64,000 bases of DNA from Maridesulfovibrio sp. (GTDB lineage: Bacteria > Desulfobacterota > Desulfovibrionia > Desulfovibrionales > Desulfovibrionaceae). The position numbers and the translations under genes were made by a program. This document shows, one piece after another, positions 25,728 through 34,241 of this stretch. The notes beneath the pieces are model-generated. The model did no database searches, was not told the origin of the DNA, and worked only from the letters and a program-made list of their open reading frames with translations. Every line of letters begins with the position of its first letter. Within the stretch, counting starts at the first letter, position 1. The DNA lies in contig NZ_OY762999.1 of assembly GCF_963666665.1 (NCBI RefSeq), positions 1,927,501 to 1,991,500 of the forward strand. The letters are read 5' to 3'.

Positions 25728-25958
25728 TTAATGATCTAAACATATGAATATTTTGGTAGACGTACATAGCCTACTAATTACTTTATTAAAAATTTAAAAT
25801 AGTGATGGGATGAGGGGTGATTTATCAGCCGGAAGCGGGGAATTCTGAAAAGCCGAACATCTTTTGCTGAGCCATCAACAACATTTTAAGAATTGGGCCA
25901 TTTTCTGATTGTGCTCAATTCAACATAGCCTTAAATACTCTTTGAGGAGTTGTAACCC

Positions 25959-27356
25959 ATGAGAAAGATGCTTGTGATTACCCGCGACGGGAACAGGTCG
26001 GAAGAAATCGGAGAGTTGATTGACCAGATTGAAGAAATTCTGACCGAAACATCTACAGAATCATCCAGCCCCGAAGATGACCGGGAAGTGGATACCCTTT
26101 TTGTAGATGTAGAATCGCTGCAAAATAAGAACAAATCAATGACAAAGGCCCTTGAAGACCTCTGGAAGCATTACCCTTCAGCCTCCATCGTGGTCATGGC
26201 CAATGAAGAACAGACCAAAGTAGCTGTTGATGCGGTAAAAGCCGGTGCTTTTGATTACCTGACCCATCCCATTGAAAAAGAAGAACTGGGACTGGTCATG
26301 GAGAAAGTCCGTGAATCCGATGTGCTGCAATCTGAATTGGACTATTTACGGGGACAATTCTGGAATGACGATTCACTTGAATATGTGGACACCCGCAGCA
26401 AATCCATGCGCGATGTATTTGCCAAAATCAGGCAGGTAGCAGGAACCCGCACAACTGTCCTGCTGACCGGTGAAACCGGAACCGGAAAAAGCCTCATTGC
26501 AAAAATTATCCATGCTCACAGCAACCGTAAGGACATGCCGTTTATCAGTGTTCACTGCGGAGCTATTCCTGACACTCTAGTAGAAAGCGAGCTCTTCGGT
26601 CATGAAAAAGGCGCCTTCACCGGCGCTATCCGCCGCAAACTGGGTAAATTCGAATTGGCCCACGAAGGCACAATTTTCCTTGATGAAATCGGTACAGTCA
26701 GCCAATCGGTACAGGTTAAGCTTCTCAACGCAATTCAGGAACGCATAATCCAGCGAGTCGGTGGCGAGAACGACCTTTCTGTCGATGTTCGCATCATTGC
26801 CGCAACAAACGAAGATATGGGCCAGCTCTGCGAGGAAGGAAAATTCCGTCGCGACCTTTTCTACAGGCTCAATGTATTCCCCATTCGAATCCCCCCATTA
26901 CGAGAACGCCGAGAAGACATTCCCAGACTGTCCGAAGGATTCATCAGGCAGTTCAACGGTCTGCTGAATACTGAAATCAAGGGCATCCATCCTCAAGTAC
27001 TGGACACACTGCTCGAATACGATTGGCCAGGAAACGTGCGGGAACTGGAGAATGTTATCGAGCGGGCCTGCATTCTGGAGACAACCGAGATTCTGCAGCC
27101 GGACAGTTTTCCTCCGGATCTGTTGGACACACAGGGAGAAGTGGTAACCTCCCCGGTCAAAACGAGCCTCCCTCTCAAGGAAGCTCGCCAGATAACTGTA
27201 GACAGATTTGAAAAGCAATACCTGTCCAGTCTTCTAGAACAATGTAATGGAATTATCAAAACCACAGCCGAAAAAGCTGGCATTACAACCCGGCAACTTA
27301 GCAAATTAATGAATCGGCACGGCCTCAAAAGAACCGACTTTAAAAACAAGAAATAA
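25959..27356 (+). CDS. Sigma54-dependent Fis-family transcriptional activator
   Basis: A 465-residue enhancer-binding protein. The N-terminal part (1-125) looks like a degenerate receiver domain: FVDVES and AFDYLTHPIEKEEL remain, but the acidic pocket is poor. The AAA+ domain has GETGTGKS (Walker A), GAFTGA (the sigma54 contact loop), TIFLDEIG (Walker B) and the R-finger region FRRDLFYRLNVFPI. The Fis-type HTH is at the C-terminus (IIKTTAEKAGITTRQLSKLMNRHGLKR). It is divergent from hydA and directly upstream of a strong sigma54 promoter with repeated palindromes, so control of the GNAT-pot operon is the best inference. Confidence 0.94.
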   Translation: MRKMLVITRDGNRSEEIGELIDQIEEILTETSTESSSPEDDREVDTLFVDVESLQNKNKSMTKALEDLWKHYPSASIVVMANEEQTKVAVDAVKAGAFDYLTHPIEKEELGLVMEKVRESDVLQSELDYLRGQFWNDDSLEYVDTRSKSMRDVFAKIRQVAGTRTTVLLTGETGTGKSLIAKIIHAHSNRKDMPFISVHCGAIPDTLVESELFGHEKGAFTGAIRRKLGKFELAHEGTIFLDEIGTVSQSVQVKLLNAIQERIIQRVGGENDLSVDVRIIAATNEDMGQLCEEGKFRRDLFYRLNVFPIRIPPLRERREDIPRLSEGFIRQFNGLLNTEIKGIHPQVLDTLLEYDWPGNVRELENVIERACILETTEILQPDSFPPDLLDTQGEVVTSPVKTSLPLKEARQITVDRFEKQYLSSLLEQCNGIIKTTAEKAGITTRQLSKLMNRHGLKRTDFKNKK

Positions 27357-27379
27357 CAATTCTCTTTCATTGCAACATA

Positions 27380-27394
27380 AGAACTATAAATTCT
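27380..27394. promoter_or_regulatory. Candidate upstream activating site 1
   Basis: AGAACTATAAATTCT, an imperfect palindrome, differs at 2 of 15 positions from the perfect palindrome at 27506-27520. It lies about 210 bp upstream of the start predicted from the sigma54 promoter. Confidence 0.45.
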
Positions 27395-27433
27395 TTTTTA
27401 CGCATAAACACTTAAAATAAATAAATTATTTAC

Positions 27434-27485
27434 ATGAAAAGCAAAAGCCAACTTTGCATATGCAAAGTTGGCTTTTGCTTTTCAT
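27434..27485. terminator. 52-bp perfect palindrome, probable terminator of the activator gene
   Basis: Both 26-bp arms are exactly complementary, centred between 27459 and 27460 on GCATATGC, with no spacer. The arms contain AAAAGCC/GGCTTTT. It lies about 80 bp past the activator stop and between the two candidate activator sites. Termination is likely; a cruciform or loop-spacing role is also possible. Confidence 0.7.
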
Positions 27486-27505
27486 ACGTCCATTTAGTGA
27501 ATATA

Positions 27506-27520
27506 AGAACTTTAAGTTCT
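27506..27520. promoter_or_regulatory. Candidate upstream activating site 2
   Basis: AGAACTTTAAGTTCT is a perfect 7-1-7 palindrome about 88 bp upstream of the predicted sigma54 start, the usual place for enhancer-binding protein sites. Confidence 0.55.
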
Positions 27521-27573
27521 CACTCGAAATACAATTTTCACATATAACCATTTAAAATCAAATAGTTATACAC

Positions 27574-27590
27574 TTGGCACTCATCATGCT
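27574..27590 (+). promoter_or_regulatory. Sigma54 (-24/-12) promoter of the GNAT-potABCD operon
   Basis: TTGGCACTCATCATGCT has the invariant GG and GC with exactly 10 nt between them and a perfect TGGCAC. Transcription would start near 27601, about 20 nt before the first gene. An adjacent sigma54 activator gene and palindromic sites support it. Confidence 0.8.
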
Positions 27591-27622
27591 TTGCTAGCTC
27601 ATTGAAAATGTCGTGAGGTTAT

Positions 27623-27895
27623 ATGGAAAAATCATCTACATCTGCGCAAAGCACCACAACAACCATCAGAGGCATGGCTATCCCTGCACAATGGAATGCC
27701 CGCTTCGAAGTTACAGGCATCCTAGTTGCCTGTCGGGATGAACGGGAGCTTCGTGTGGAGAATTTTGAAAGTTTCCCTGAATTACGGTCATTTTCACAAA
27801 AGGAAGCATTTTTTACCGGTATCATACACAAAAAGGACGGCATGGAGTCCATCCTACTGGAAAGCTTTACACCGATAGAAAATGTTGGGGAGTGA
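27623..27895 (+). CDS. Unknown small protein, first gene of the sigma54-driven pot operon
   Basis: A 90-residue soluble protein I do not recognise. It has a Ser/Thr-rich start (MEKSSTSAQSTTTTIRGMAI) and a body with RFEVTGILVACRDERELRVENF and EAFFTGIIHKKDGMESILLESF, which looks like an alternating beta-strand domain (OB- or SH3-like; guess). There is no signal or membrane segment. The ribosome site GTGAGG precedes the ATG. It is the first gene after the -24/-12 promoter and about 90 nt before the GNAT gene. Confidence 0.65.
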   Translation: MEKSSTSAQSTTTTIRGMAIPAQWNARFEVTGILVACRDERELRVENFESFPELRSFSQKEAFFTGIIHKKDGMESILLESFTPIENVGE

Positions 27896-27987
27896 CGGGA
27901 GAATCACGCCACCGGAAGCATACCGCAACTGTATGACGCACTCGCCCCCCCCTCATGCAATAAAACCAAAAACAAAGGTGATGAGAG

Positions 27988-28536
27988 ATGGCTCTAGAGG
28001 AAGATGCATCTGTCGAAACGCAAGAGGTTGCAATCGCATCGGGACTTACCCCGGACGATGTTGAACAAGTTTTAAGCATGGCAGCGGCCAGTGGACTTTT
28101 TTCGTCCTCAGAAATGACCTCTGCTGAATCCATGGCATGGGACAGTGCATATGGAAATGGCAATGAGCCGGACACATTTCTAAAAGCTACAATAAATAGA
28201 GCCGGGAAGGATCAGGTTATCGGTTTTATTTGTTTCGGCCCCATTCCGTACTGGCCGGGAAATTATGAAATGTACGCTATTGCCGTCGACCCTGAGTTCC
28301 AGCGTTTAGGAATCGGTTCTGCTTTGATCAACGAGATGAACAGACTAGTTGATTACGATAACGGTCAATCCATCTTTTTTGAAACAAAAACAGACAGAGC
28401 CTTTGAAAACGCACGTCTCTTTTGTGAAGCTAATAATTTCATTCCAGAACACCGCCATATCAAACAGTTCATCCCGGAAGGCGGTGGAATTGTTTACCGG
28501 TATGATCTGGGGTCAGACACTGACGAACTCAACTAG
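27988..28536 (+). CDS. GNAT family N-acetyltransferase
   Basis: A 182-residue GNAT. The acetyl-CoA loop is EFQRLGIGSALINEM (motif A, R/Q-x-x-G-x-G/A), preceded by YEMYAIAVDP and followed by SIFFETKTDRAFENARLFCEANNF (motif B). An N-terminal extension (1-50) is helical and acidic. Its position between two unknown small genes and in front of potABCD suggests polyamines as a possible acetyl acceptor, but this is inference; amino-acid or protein substrates are equally possible from sequence. Regulation should be by the sigma54 promoter at 27574. Confidence 0.85.
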   Translation: MALEEDASVETQEVAIASGLTPDDVEQVLSMAAASGLFSSSEMTSAESMAWDSAYGNGNEPDTFLKATINRAGKDQVIGFICFGPIPYWPGNYEMYAIAVDPEFQRLGIGSALINEMNRLVDYDNGQSIFFETKTDRAFENARLFCEANNFIPEHRHIKQFIPEGGGIVYRYDLGSDTDELN

Positions 28537-28553
28537 CTACTGAGGGGTAAAAT

Positions 28554-28826
28554 ATGAGTTCAGAAATTTATCAAGATACGTTATACGGACAACTTGTGCC
28601 TTCGGGATGGGACAATGACTCTGTATCCGAACTCGTTCTGCTTGTAGACGGGGAAGAAGAATTCAACATCGAAATAGATGAGTCTAGTAAGTTACTTACA
28701 AACTACATAGACAGATGGATTACAATACAGGGTGTAGTAACTGAAACAGATGAAGATATCAGCATTAAAGTTCTCGGATACACCCTTGAGGATGAAATGC
28801 AATTCGGGAGTGACGATGCCTGGTAA
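28554..28826 (+). CDS. Unknown small acidic protein upstream of potA
   Basis: A 90-residue, strongly acidic protein of unknown function. It starts MSSEIYQDTLYGQLVPSGWD and contains VSELVLLVDGEEEFNIEID, ITIQGVVTETDEDISIKVLGY, an alternating beta pattern like a small OB fold, and an acidic C-terminus. Like the 90-residue protein at 27623 it may belong to a paralogous beta-barrel type, but identity is low. GAGGGG lies 8 nt before the ATG. potA begins 21 nt later. Confidence 0.65.
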   Translation: MSSEIYQDTLYGQLVPSGWDNDSVSELVLLVDGEEEFNIEIDESSKLLTNYIDRWITIQGVVTETDEDISIKVLGYTLEDEMQFGSDDAW

Positions 28827-28847
28827 CAAACATAGGAAGAGATAATT

Positions 28848-29966
28848 TTGGCGAACAAGGTTATTAAGATATCCGACATATCTAAATCATATGATGGGGA
28901 CATAGCCGTAAAACAGCTGTCCCTGTCAGTTGAAGATGGTGAATTCCTGACTCTGCTGGGACCTTCCGGTTGCGGCAAAACTACAATGTTGCGTCTTCTG
29001 GGCGGTTTTGAAGAATGCGACAGCGGTGAAATCGTACTTGACGGTAAACCAATGACCGGCATTGAACCGGAAAACCGCCCGGTGAATACCGTTTTTCAAA
29101 GCTATGCCCTCTTCCCGCACATGTCGGTATACGACAATGTTGCCTTCGGCCTTAAAATAGCAGGTACTCCCGCAGCCGACATTGCCAGTGAAGTAGCAAA
29201 GGCTCTTAAACTGGTCCGCCTCGACGAAATGGGACAACGCATGCCCGGAGAACTTTCCGGAGGACAGCAGCAGCGCGTTGCCATCGCCCGTGCCATTGTC
29301 AACAAACCCCGCGTACTGCTTCTGGACGAACCCATGTCCGCCCTTGATTACCGCCTGCGCAAAGAAATGCAGAAGGAACTCAAGGAACTTCAGCGCACCC
29401 TCGGCATTACTTTCATACTTGTCACCCATGATCAGGAAGAAGCATTCACCATGTCTGACCGTGTGGTCGTCATGAATAAAGGATGCATTGAACAGATCGG
29501 CACTCCCCGCGAGATTTACGAAAATCCATCCAACCTCTACGTGGCCCGCTTTGTGGGGGAAATCAACATACTCGATGGCATCATCACCGAGAAGAAAGAA
29601 TGCAGCTTTAACGCCGAAGTTGAAGGAGTCCCGGTCATCGTCAAATCAAAACGGGATTTCTCCGTGGGAGACAAAATCCACGTTCTGCTCAGGCCGGAAG
29701 ATTTCCGGGTTGAGGTTATGCACGAAGTAAACGATGACCCGGAACTGGCTGAAAAATTCTCCAAAGCACTCCTCAAAGGTACCGTAGAGCATACTTACTA
29801 CAAAGGTGCGACATACGACCTGGACATCACCCTTGATGACGGAAAAAAAATTCTGGTTTCGGAGTTCTTTGATGAAGATGCCGAAACCCTCTACTTCCAC
29901 GCCGGAGACCGCGTAGCAGTCGGCTGGTTTGAAGGCTGGGAGGTGGTCCTGCCCCATGAAGGATAA
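28848..29966 (+). CDS. potA: Spermidine/putrescine ABC transporter ATP-binding protein
   Basis: A 372-residue ABC ATPase of the spermidine/putrescine type. It has GPSGCGKTT (Walker A), SYALFPHMSVYDNVAFGL (Q-loop), LSGGQQQRVAIARA (signature), LLDEPMSALD (Walker B), VTHDQEEA (switch His) and a C-terminal TOBE domain. The start is TTG 28848 with AGGAAGAG upstream, and it gives ANKVIKISDISKSYDG. It energises PotB-PotC import. The next gene overlaps its end by 11 nt. Confidence 0.95.
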   Translation: MANKVIKISDISKSYDGDIAVKQLSLSVEDGEFLTLLGPSGCGKTTMLRLLGGFEECDSGEIVLDGKPMTGIEPENRPVNTVFQSYALFPHMSVYDNVAFGLKIAGTPAADIASEVAKALKLVRLDEMGQRMPGELSGGQQQRVAIARAIVNKPRVLLLDEPMSALDYRLRKEMQKELKELQRTLGITFILVTHDQEEAFTMSDRVVVMNKGCIEQIGTPREIYENPSNLYVARFVGEINILDGIITEKKECSFNAEVEGVPVIVKSKRDFSVGDKIHVLLRPEDFRVEVMHEVNDDPELAEKFSKALLKGTVEHTYYKGATYDLDITLDDGKKILVSEFFDEDAETLYFHAGDRVAVGWFEGWEVVLPHEG

Positions 29967-30810
29967 ACGCTTGTTCAAACGTTTTATCATCGGGGGAGTT
30001 TTGGGCTGGATTACATTGTTCGGCATTCTGCCCACTGTGATGCTTCTGTGTGTAAGCTTCATGACCCGTAATACTGAGGATCTTATTGCTCCGTTTTTTT
30101 CACTGGAAAGCTATTTCCGCCTTTTCGAACCGGCGCTGGGAACCATGCTTGTGCAATCATTGCTTATGGCGGGAACTGCTACATTTTTATGCCTGCTCAT
30201 CGGCTACCCGTTTGCATACATTGCAGCCCGGGCTAGTAAAGAAACGTCCCGGCTTATGCTTATGCTGGTTATGATCCCGTTCTGGACCAACACCCTGATC
30301 AGGACCTATGCCATGGTTGCTGTTCTCAAAGCTGACGGCATCCTGAACAAGACACTTATGTTTCTCGGCCTGATAGATGCGCCCATCAAGATCATGTACA
30401 CCCAGTCCGCCGTATTTATCGGACTGGTCTACACCCTGCTTCCATTCATGATCCTGCCGCTATACGCTGCAATTGAGAAGCTCGACCATCGTCTTCTGGA
30501 GTCCGCAAGAGACCTTGGAGCAGGCAGATGGCTTGCATTCAGAAAGATAACCATACCGCTGACCATGCCGGGAATAGTATCCGGATGCATGCTGGTATTT
30601 CTTCCCGCACTGGGAATGTTTTATATCCCCGATGTCCTCGGCGGAGCGCGGACAATGCTGCTTGGCAACTATATCCGTGACCAGTTCCTTACTGCAAGAG
30701 ACCTGCCCATGGGATCAGCGGCTTCCATTGCCATGACACTGATGATGGGGCTTATGCTGGCCTTATATTACCGCAGCATGCGCCGCTCAGGCAGGAGACT
30801 CAAGATATGA
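29956..30810 (+). CDS. potB: Spermidine/putrescine ABC transporter permease PotB
   Basis: A 284-residue permease with six membrane segments and the EAA loop ESARDLGAGRWLAFRKITIPLTMPG, which docks the ATPase. FMTRNTEDLIAPFFSLESYF is typical of PotB/PotH. ATG 29956 overlaps the potA end; a longer frame from 29929 lies within potA. Its stop overlaps the potC start (ATGA). Confidence 0.94.
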   Translation: MKDKRLFKRFIIGGVLGWITLFGILPTVMLLCVSFMTRNTEDLIAPFFSLESYFRLFEPALGTMLVQSLLMAGTATFLCLLIGYPFAYIAARASKETSRLMLMLVMIPFWTNTLIRTYAMVAVLKADGILNKTLMFLGLIDAPIKIMYTQSAVFIGLVYTLLPFMILPLYAAIEKLDHRLLESARDLGAGRWLAFRKITIPLTMPGIVSGCMLVFLPALGMFYIPDVLGGARTMLLGNYIRDQFLTARDLPMGSAASIAMTLMMGLMLALYYRSMRRSGRRLKI

Positions 30811-31574
30811 ATAAATTCATCAAGTCTCTGTATGTCGGGCTGGTTTACACTTTCCTTTACCTGCCTCTGGCTGTAATGGCGGTGTACTCTTTCAATGCGT
30901 CCAAGTATTCGCTTTCATGGAAGGGATTCACGCTCAAATGGTACGGCAAGCTGCTCGCCAATTCCACTTTGATTGATGCGGCATTGCGGTCCATGACCAT
31001 AGCACTGATCTCGGCCACAATTGCATGCCTGATCGGAACACTTGCCGCCTTCATGCTGCATCAATACCGATTTAAAGGACGCGGGGCTGTTTTCGGCAGT
31101 ATATTTGTAATGATGATGTCCCCTGACATTGTCATCGGGATTTCACTGCTGGTGCTGTTCATGGGGGCCGGGCTTACGCTGGGATTCTGGACGCTGCTTA
31201 TGGGACACGTGACCTTATGCGTTCCCTTCGTCACCGCAACTGTTTATTCCCGATTCAAGGGATTCGACAGGACCGTGGTTGAAGCTGCCCGTGATCTGGG
31301 TGCAAACGAATATCTGGTCTTCAAAAAGATTATCGTCCCCATGGCCCTGCCCGGACTGATGGCCGGATGGCTGCTTAGCTTCACGCTCTCACTGGATGAC
31401 GTGATCATCAGCTTTTTCACAACAGGTCCGACCTATGAAGTTTTGCCCCTGCGAATCTACTCCATGGTCCGCTTAGGAATCAAACCTGATGTAAACGCAC
31501 TCAGCGTGGTAATGATCGGGATAACTGTTGTCGCCGTCATTTTATCACGGCGTCTGCTCAAGGAGAAAAAATAA
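30807..31574 (+). CDS. potC: Spermidine/putrescine ABC transporter permease PotC
   Basis: A 255-residue permease with six membrane segments, FNASKYSLSWKGFTLKWY typical of PotC/PotI, and the EAA loop EAARDLGANEYLVFKKIIVPMALPG. The LSLDDVIISFFTTGP segment is also diagnostic. It starts by ATGA overlap with potB and ends by TAATG overlap with potD. Confidence 0.95.
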   Translation: MNKFIKSLYVGLVYTFLYLPLAVMAVYSFNASKYSLSWKGFTLKWYGKLLANSTLIDAALRSMTIALISATIACLIGTLAAFMLHQYRFKGRGAVFGSIFVMMMSPDIVIGISLLVLFMGAGLTLGFWTLLMGHVTLCVPFVTATVYSRFKGFDRTVVEAARDLGANEYLVFKKIIVPMALPGLMAGWLLSFTLSLDDVIISFFTTGPTYEVLPLRIYSMVRLGIKPDVNALSVVMIGITVVAVILSRRLLKEKK

Positions 31575-32602
31575 TGAAAAAAATACTGTTGGCGCTTGCC
31601 ATGGTTCTGTTCTACTGCGTGCCCACCTATGCCGGAAGCGGTGAACTCTATCTCTACATCTGGTCTGAATATATACCGGATGAAGTTGTGGAAAACTTCA
31701 CCAAAGAAACCGGCATCAAGGTCCATATGTCCAACTACGACAGCAACGAAGCTATGTACACCAAGGTTAAACTGGCCGGAGAAGGATACGACCTGGTTGT
31801 TCCCTCCTCTGACTATGTCAGCCTTATGCGCCGTCAAAATCTACTGCTGCCGCTGGACAAAAGTAAACTGAGCAACTTCAGCTACCTTGCCCCCAAGTTC
31901 ACAAACCAGTCCTTTGACCCGGAGAACATTTACTCCATCCCGTATATGTGGGGATCAACATCTATTGTAGTGAACACCGCCCTGCTCGGCAACGACACTG
32001 TAAACTCCATCGCGGATCTCTGGAAACCGGAGCTCAAAGGTAAACTGCTCCTGCCTAACGAACCGCGTGAAGTCTTCGCTCTTGCCCTGAAGCTGCTCGG
32101 TTATCCTTTGAACGAAACCGACCCTGCCCACATTGAGGAAGCATATCAGAAGCTGAAAAGCCTGATTCCAAGTGTTCGTGTTTTCGATTCAGACTCCCCC
32201 AAGCAGGCTCTGCTTGCCGGTGAAGTCGCCGTGGGCGTGGTCTTCAACGGTGAAGCATTTATCGCCAATCAGGAAAATCCCGACATTAAGTACGTGTACC
32301 CTCCTGAAGGATACAACCTCTGGGTAGATTCCCTGTGCATTCCCAAGGGAGCCAAAAATATTGAAGAAGCACACGCTTTCCTCAACTACCTGCTGCGCCC
32401 TGATGTCGCTACCATAATCTCTACTGAGATGGGTTACTCCACACCCAATGACGCTGCTATGAAACTTATCCCGAAAAAAGTGCGTAACAACCACATCGTT
32501 TACCCTTCAAATGAAGTAATCGAACGCGGTGAGTTTCAGGATTATTTAGGCGAGTCCATGAAATTGTACGATGAATACTGGGTTAAGTTGAAAACCGACT
32601 AA
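31574..32602 (+). CDS. potD: Periplasmic spermidine/putrescine-binding protein
   Basis: A 342-residue exported polyamine-binding protein with a signal peptide (MKKILLALAMVLFYCVPTYA). GELYLYIWSEYIPDEVVENFTKETGIKV, YDLVVPSSDYVSLM, YSIPYMWGSTSIVVN and the late SLCIPKGAKNIEEAHAFLNYLL are family hallmarks. The ligand class is firm; spermidine versus putrescine is not decidable by eye. It is the last gene of the operon. Confidence 0.95.
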   Translation: MKKILLALAMVLFYCVPTYAGSGELYLYIWSEYIPDEVVENFTKETGIKVHMSNYDSNEAMYTKVKLAGEGYDLVVPSSDYVSLMRRQNLLLPLDKSKLSNFSYLAPKFTNQSFDPENIYSIPYMWGSTSIVVNTALLGNDTVNSIADLWKPELKGKLLLPNEPREVFALALKLLGYPLNETDPAHIEEAYQKLKSLIPSVRVFDSDSPKQALLAGEVAVGVVFNGEAFIANQENPDIKYVYPPEGYNLWVDSLCIPKGAKNIEEAHAFLNYLLRPDVATIISTEMGYSTPNDAAMKLIPKKVRNNHIVYPSNEVIERGEFQDYLGESMKLYDEYWVKLKTD

Positions 32603-32618
32603 TTCCCAAACCTCCATA

Positions 32619-32651
32619 CACCATCGCCCTCGGTAGACGGGGGCGGTGGTG
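32619..32651 (+). terminator. Stem-loop after potD
   Basis: CACCATCGCCC pairs with GGGCGGTGGTG (one G-T wobble). There is no good T-run, so it may be an mRNA-stabilising stem rather than a true terminator. Confidence 0.4.
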
Positions 32652-32682
32652 CCCATACAACGCCAGCCAATACTGCAGTTTC

Positions 32683-33762
32683 TCACGCAGTTCCAAGAAT
32701 CGGATTGACCGAACTCCGCCTCCTTACTTTAGATTTCAAAACACCTATACCGGGGCTGAAGAATAAGAAAGCTACCAGTGCCGCAGCCATTGAAACTGCA
32801 AAGATATGCCATCCCAGAGGATCATCTGCATACTCCTCAAAAAGACCTATCACGGCATAGTGCAACAGATAAAAGGGATAGGTGACTTTCCCCACGATGC
32901 AATCCAGAACAAGAAACTGAAAAGCCCGAAAAATGAACGGCTGAAGAATCAAAGCTCCCATGGGAAGGAAGAAGGGTTCATAAATACTGCTGACTCCACC
33001 GGCGATCATCACTAGAACAATTAAAGCTATGAATGCCAGATAATCTGCCGGAGATACTTTTTTCGAAAGACCGCGATAAAACCTGTAGGAAATAATACCG
33101 AACCCGAACAGCCAGAAATCAGCAGGGAAAAAGCGCAGGAAAAAACTTTGTTCTGAAAGCGGAGTTACAACGATCAGGACTCTTAACAAGAGACTTCCGA
33201 TACTCAAAACAATCAAGGTCTTATCTTTCAATATGACAAGAAATGGTGCCAGACAATAAAAAATAATTTCAAGCGAAAGAGACCACGCCTGCACCAGAAA
33301 CACATGATTATATATGCTGGGCATATCCCCGCTTATAAAATGCACAGATCCGCCCCCGGAAGTCCCCAGACTGAACAGCAATTCCTGCCCAACAACGCAC
33401 ACAGAAGTCCAAAGAAGTATAATCACTCCCCATGGATTACTAATAATTTCCATCATCTGGGCGCGACTTATCAGCGGATGGGCATCAAGCAAGAAAAGAA
33501 TTGCCGCACTTACCACCACTGCAAATAAATACATGGGATAAAGCGACAATATGCGACTCTTATAGAAACTGGCCGGGCTTTCTTTTCTCTCACCCAGAAT
33601 CATAGCCATGTAAAAGCCTGACACTGCAAAAAATGTCAGCACCGCCTCATGTCCGTCGACCATTGGCAGCGCAGTCAATTCAAAATGAGAATTGCAGACA
33701 GCAATGGCAAGTAACAACCGTATTATTCCCAACTCCAACTCCCGGAATGCCGTGGTTTTCAC
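32683..33762 (-). CDS. Acyltransferase 3 family membrane protein
   Basis: A membrane-bound acyltransferase (Acyl_transf_3, OafA/NodX type) of about 359 residues with some ten hydrophobic segments. The family start is seen as RELELGIIRLLLAIAVCNSHF (the usual catalytic His is in the first segment region, CNSHF) and FFAVSGFYMAMILG, with FYKSRILSLYPMY after it. Such enzymes O-acetylate surface polysaccharides or peptidoglycan. I propose GTG 33762 because AGGGTGG lies 12 nt upstream; GTG 33786 has no visible ribosome site. It stands alone. Confidence 0.82.
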   Translation of the reverse strand: MKTTAFRELELGIIRLLLAIAVCNSHFELTALPMVDGHEAVLTFFAVSGFYMAMILGERKESPASFYKSRILSLYPMYLFAVVVSAAILFLLDAHPLISRAQMMEIISNPWGVIILLWTSVCVVGQELLFSLGTSGGGSVHFISGDMPSIYNHVFLVQAWSLSLEIIFYCLAPFLVILKDKTLIVLSIGSLLLRVLIVVTPLSEQSFFLRFFPADFWLFGFGIISYRFYRGLSKKVSPADYLAFIALIVLVMIAGGVSSIYEPFFLPMGALILQPFIFRAFQFLVLDCIVGKVTYPFYLLHYAVIGLFEEYADDPLGWHIFAVSMAAALVAFLFFSPGIGVLKSKVRRRSSVNPILGTA

Positions 33763-33786
33763 TACGCAAAAAAGCCACCCTGACAC

Positions 33787-34241
33787 GAAAGAGAAATGAA
33801 AACTTTTATGTACTCCGGTCTGTTATCAACATACATGCCACCAAAGAACAGGCTGTAATCCAAGCAGAATACAAACACCGTCAGAAAAATACAGGAACTA
33901 TTAATTCCTGTTATAGAAGAGAAACATCAACACCTGATGACAATCTCTATTTATAAAGGGATAATTAATAAGAATTAAAAATTCTCTTTTCTATAAAAAA
34001 AGAACTTAAAATACTTGTTTTATGAATCAAGTACTTAATTCATCTCTGTAAAAAATAAATACAAATGAAAGATATAAAAAATATATTTATTTAACAGGCA
34101 GTTAACAAAACAGAATTATAAACATTACATTATTCTATTGCCCGCTTGTCTGGCATGAATAATGTAAAAATCAAAAACTTCATTACAGACTAAAAGTTAG
34201 GCAGCGTATTCACGATCAGAACTCTGCCAAAGGAACAACTA
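33787..34241. other. AT-rich intergenic region, no supported gene
   Basis: A 455-bp AT-rich stretch. It contains short palindromes such as CAGGAA...TTCCTG near 33890 and AAGTACTT near 34030. A TGGCAT-N7-GT sequence near 34150 resembles a -24/-12 promoter but lacks the invariant GC. No ORF is convincing. Confidence 0.4.

Larger units (their letters stand above)
25618..25958. other. Divergent control region between hydA and the sigma54 activator gene
   Basis: A 341-bp AT-rich region with no gene. It holds the hydA promoter candidate and palindrome on the minus strand and the ribosome site (GAGGAG) of the activator gene on the plus strand. No -24/-12 sigma54 promoter facing hydA was found, so the activator probably does not drive hydA directly from here. 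Confidence 0.5.

Noticed and set aside
25618..25958. Sigma54 promoter for hydA
   Set aside because: No GG-N10-GC pattern faces hydA in this region, so the divergent activator was not assigned to it.
33633..33956. 107-codon frame overlapping the acyltransferase start
   Set aside because: Low-quality composition, no ribosome site, and it covers the acyltransferase N-terminus on the other strand.
34146..34170. Sigma54-like promoter before the YkgJ gene at 34242
   Set aside because: TGGCAT is followed after the right distance by GT, not the invariant GC.
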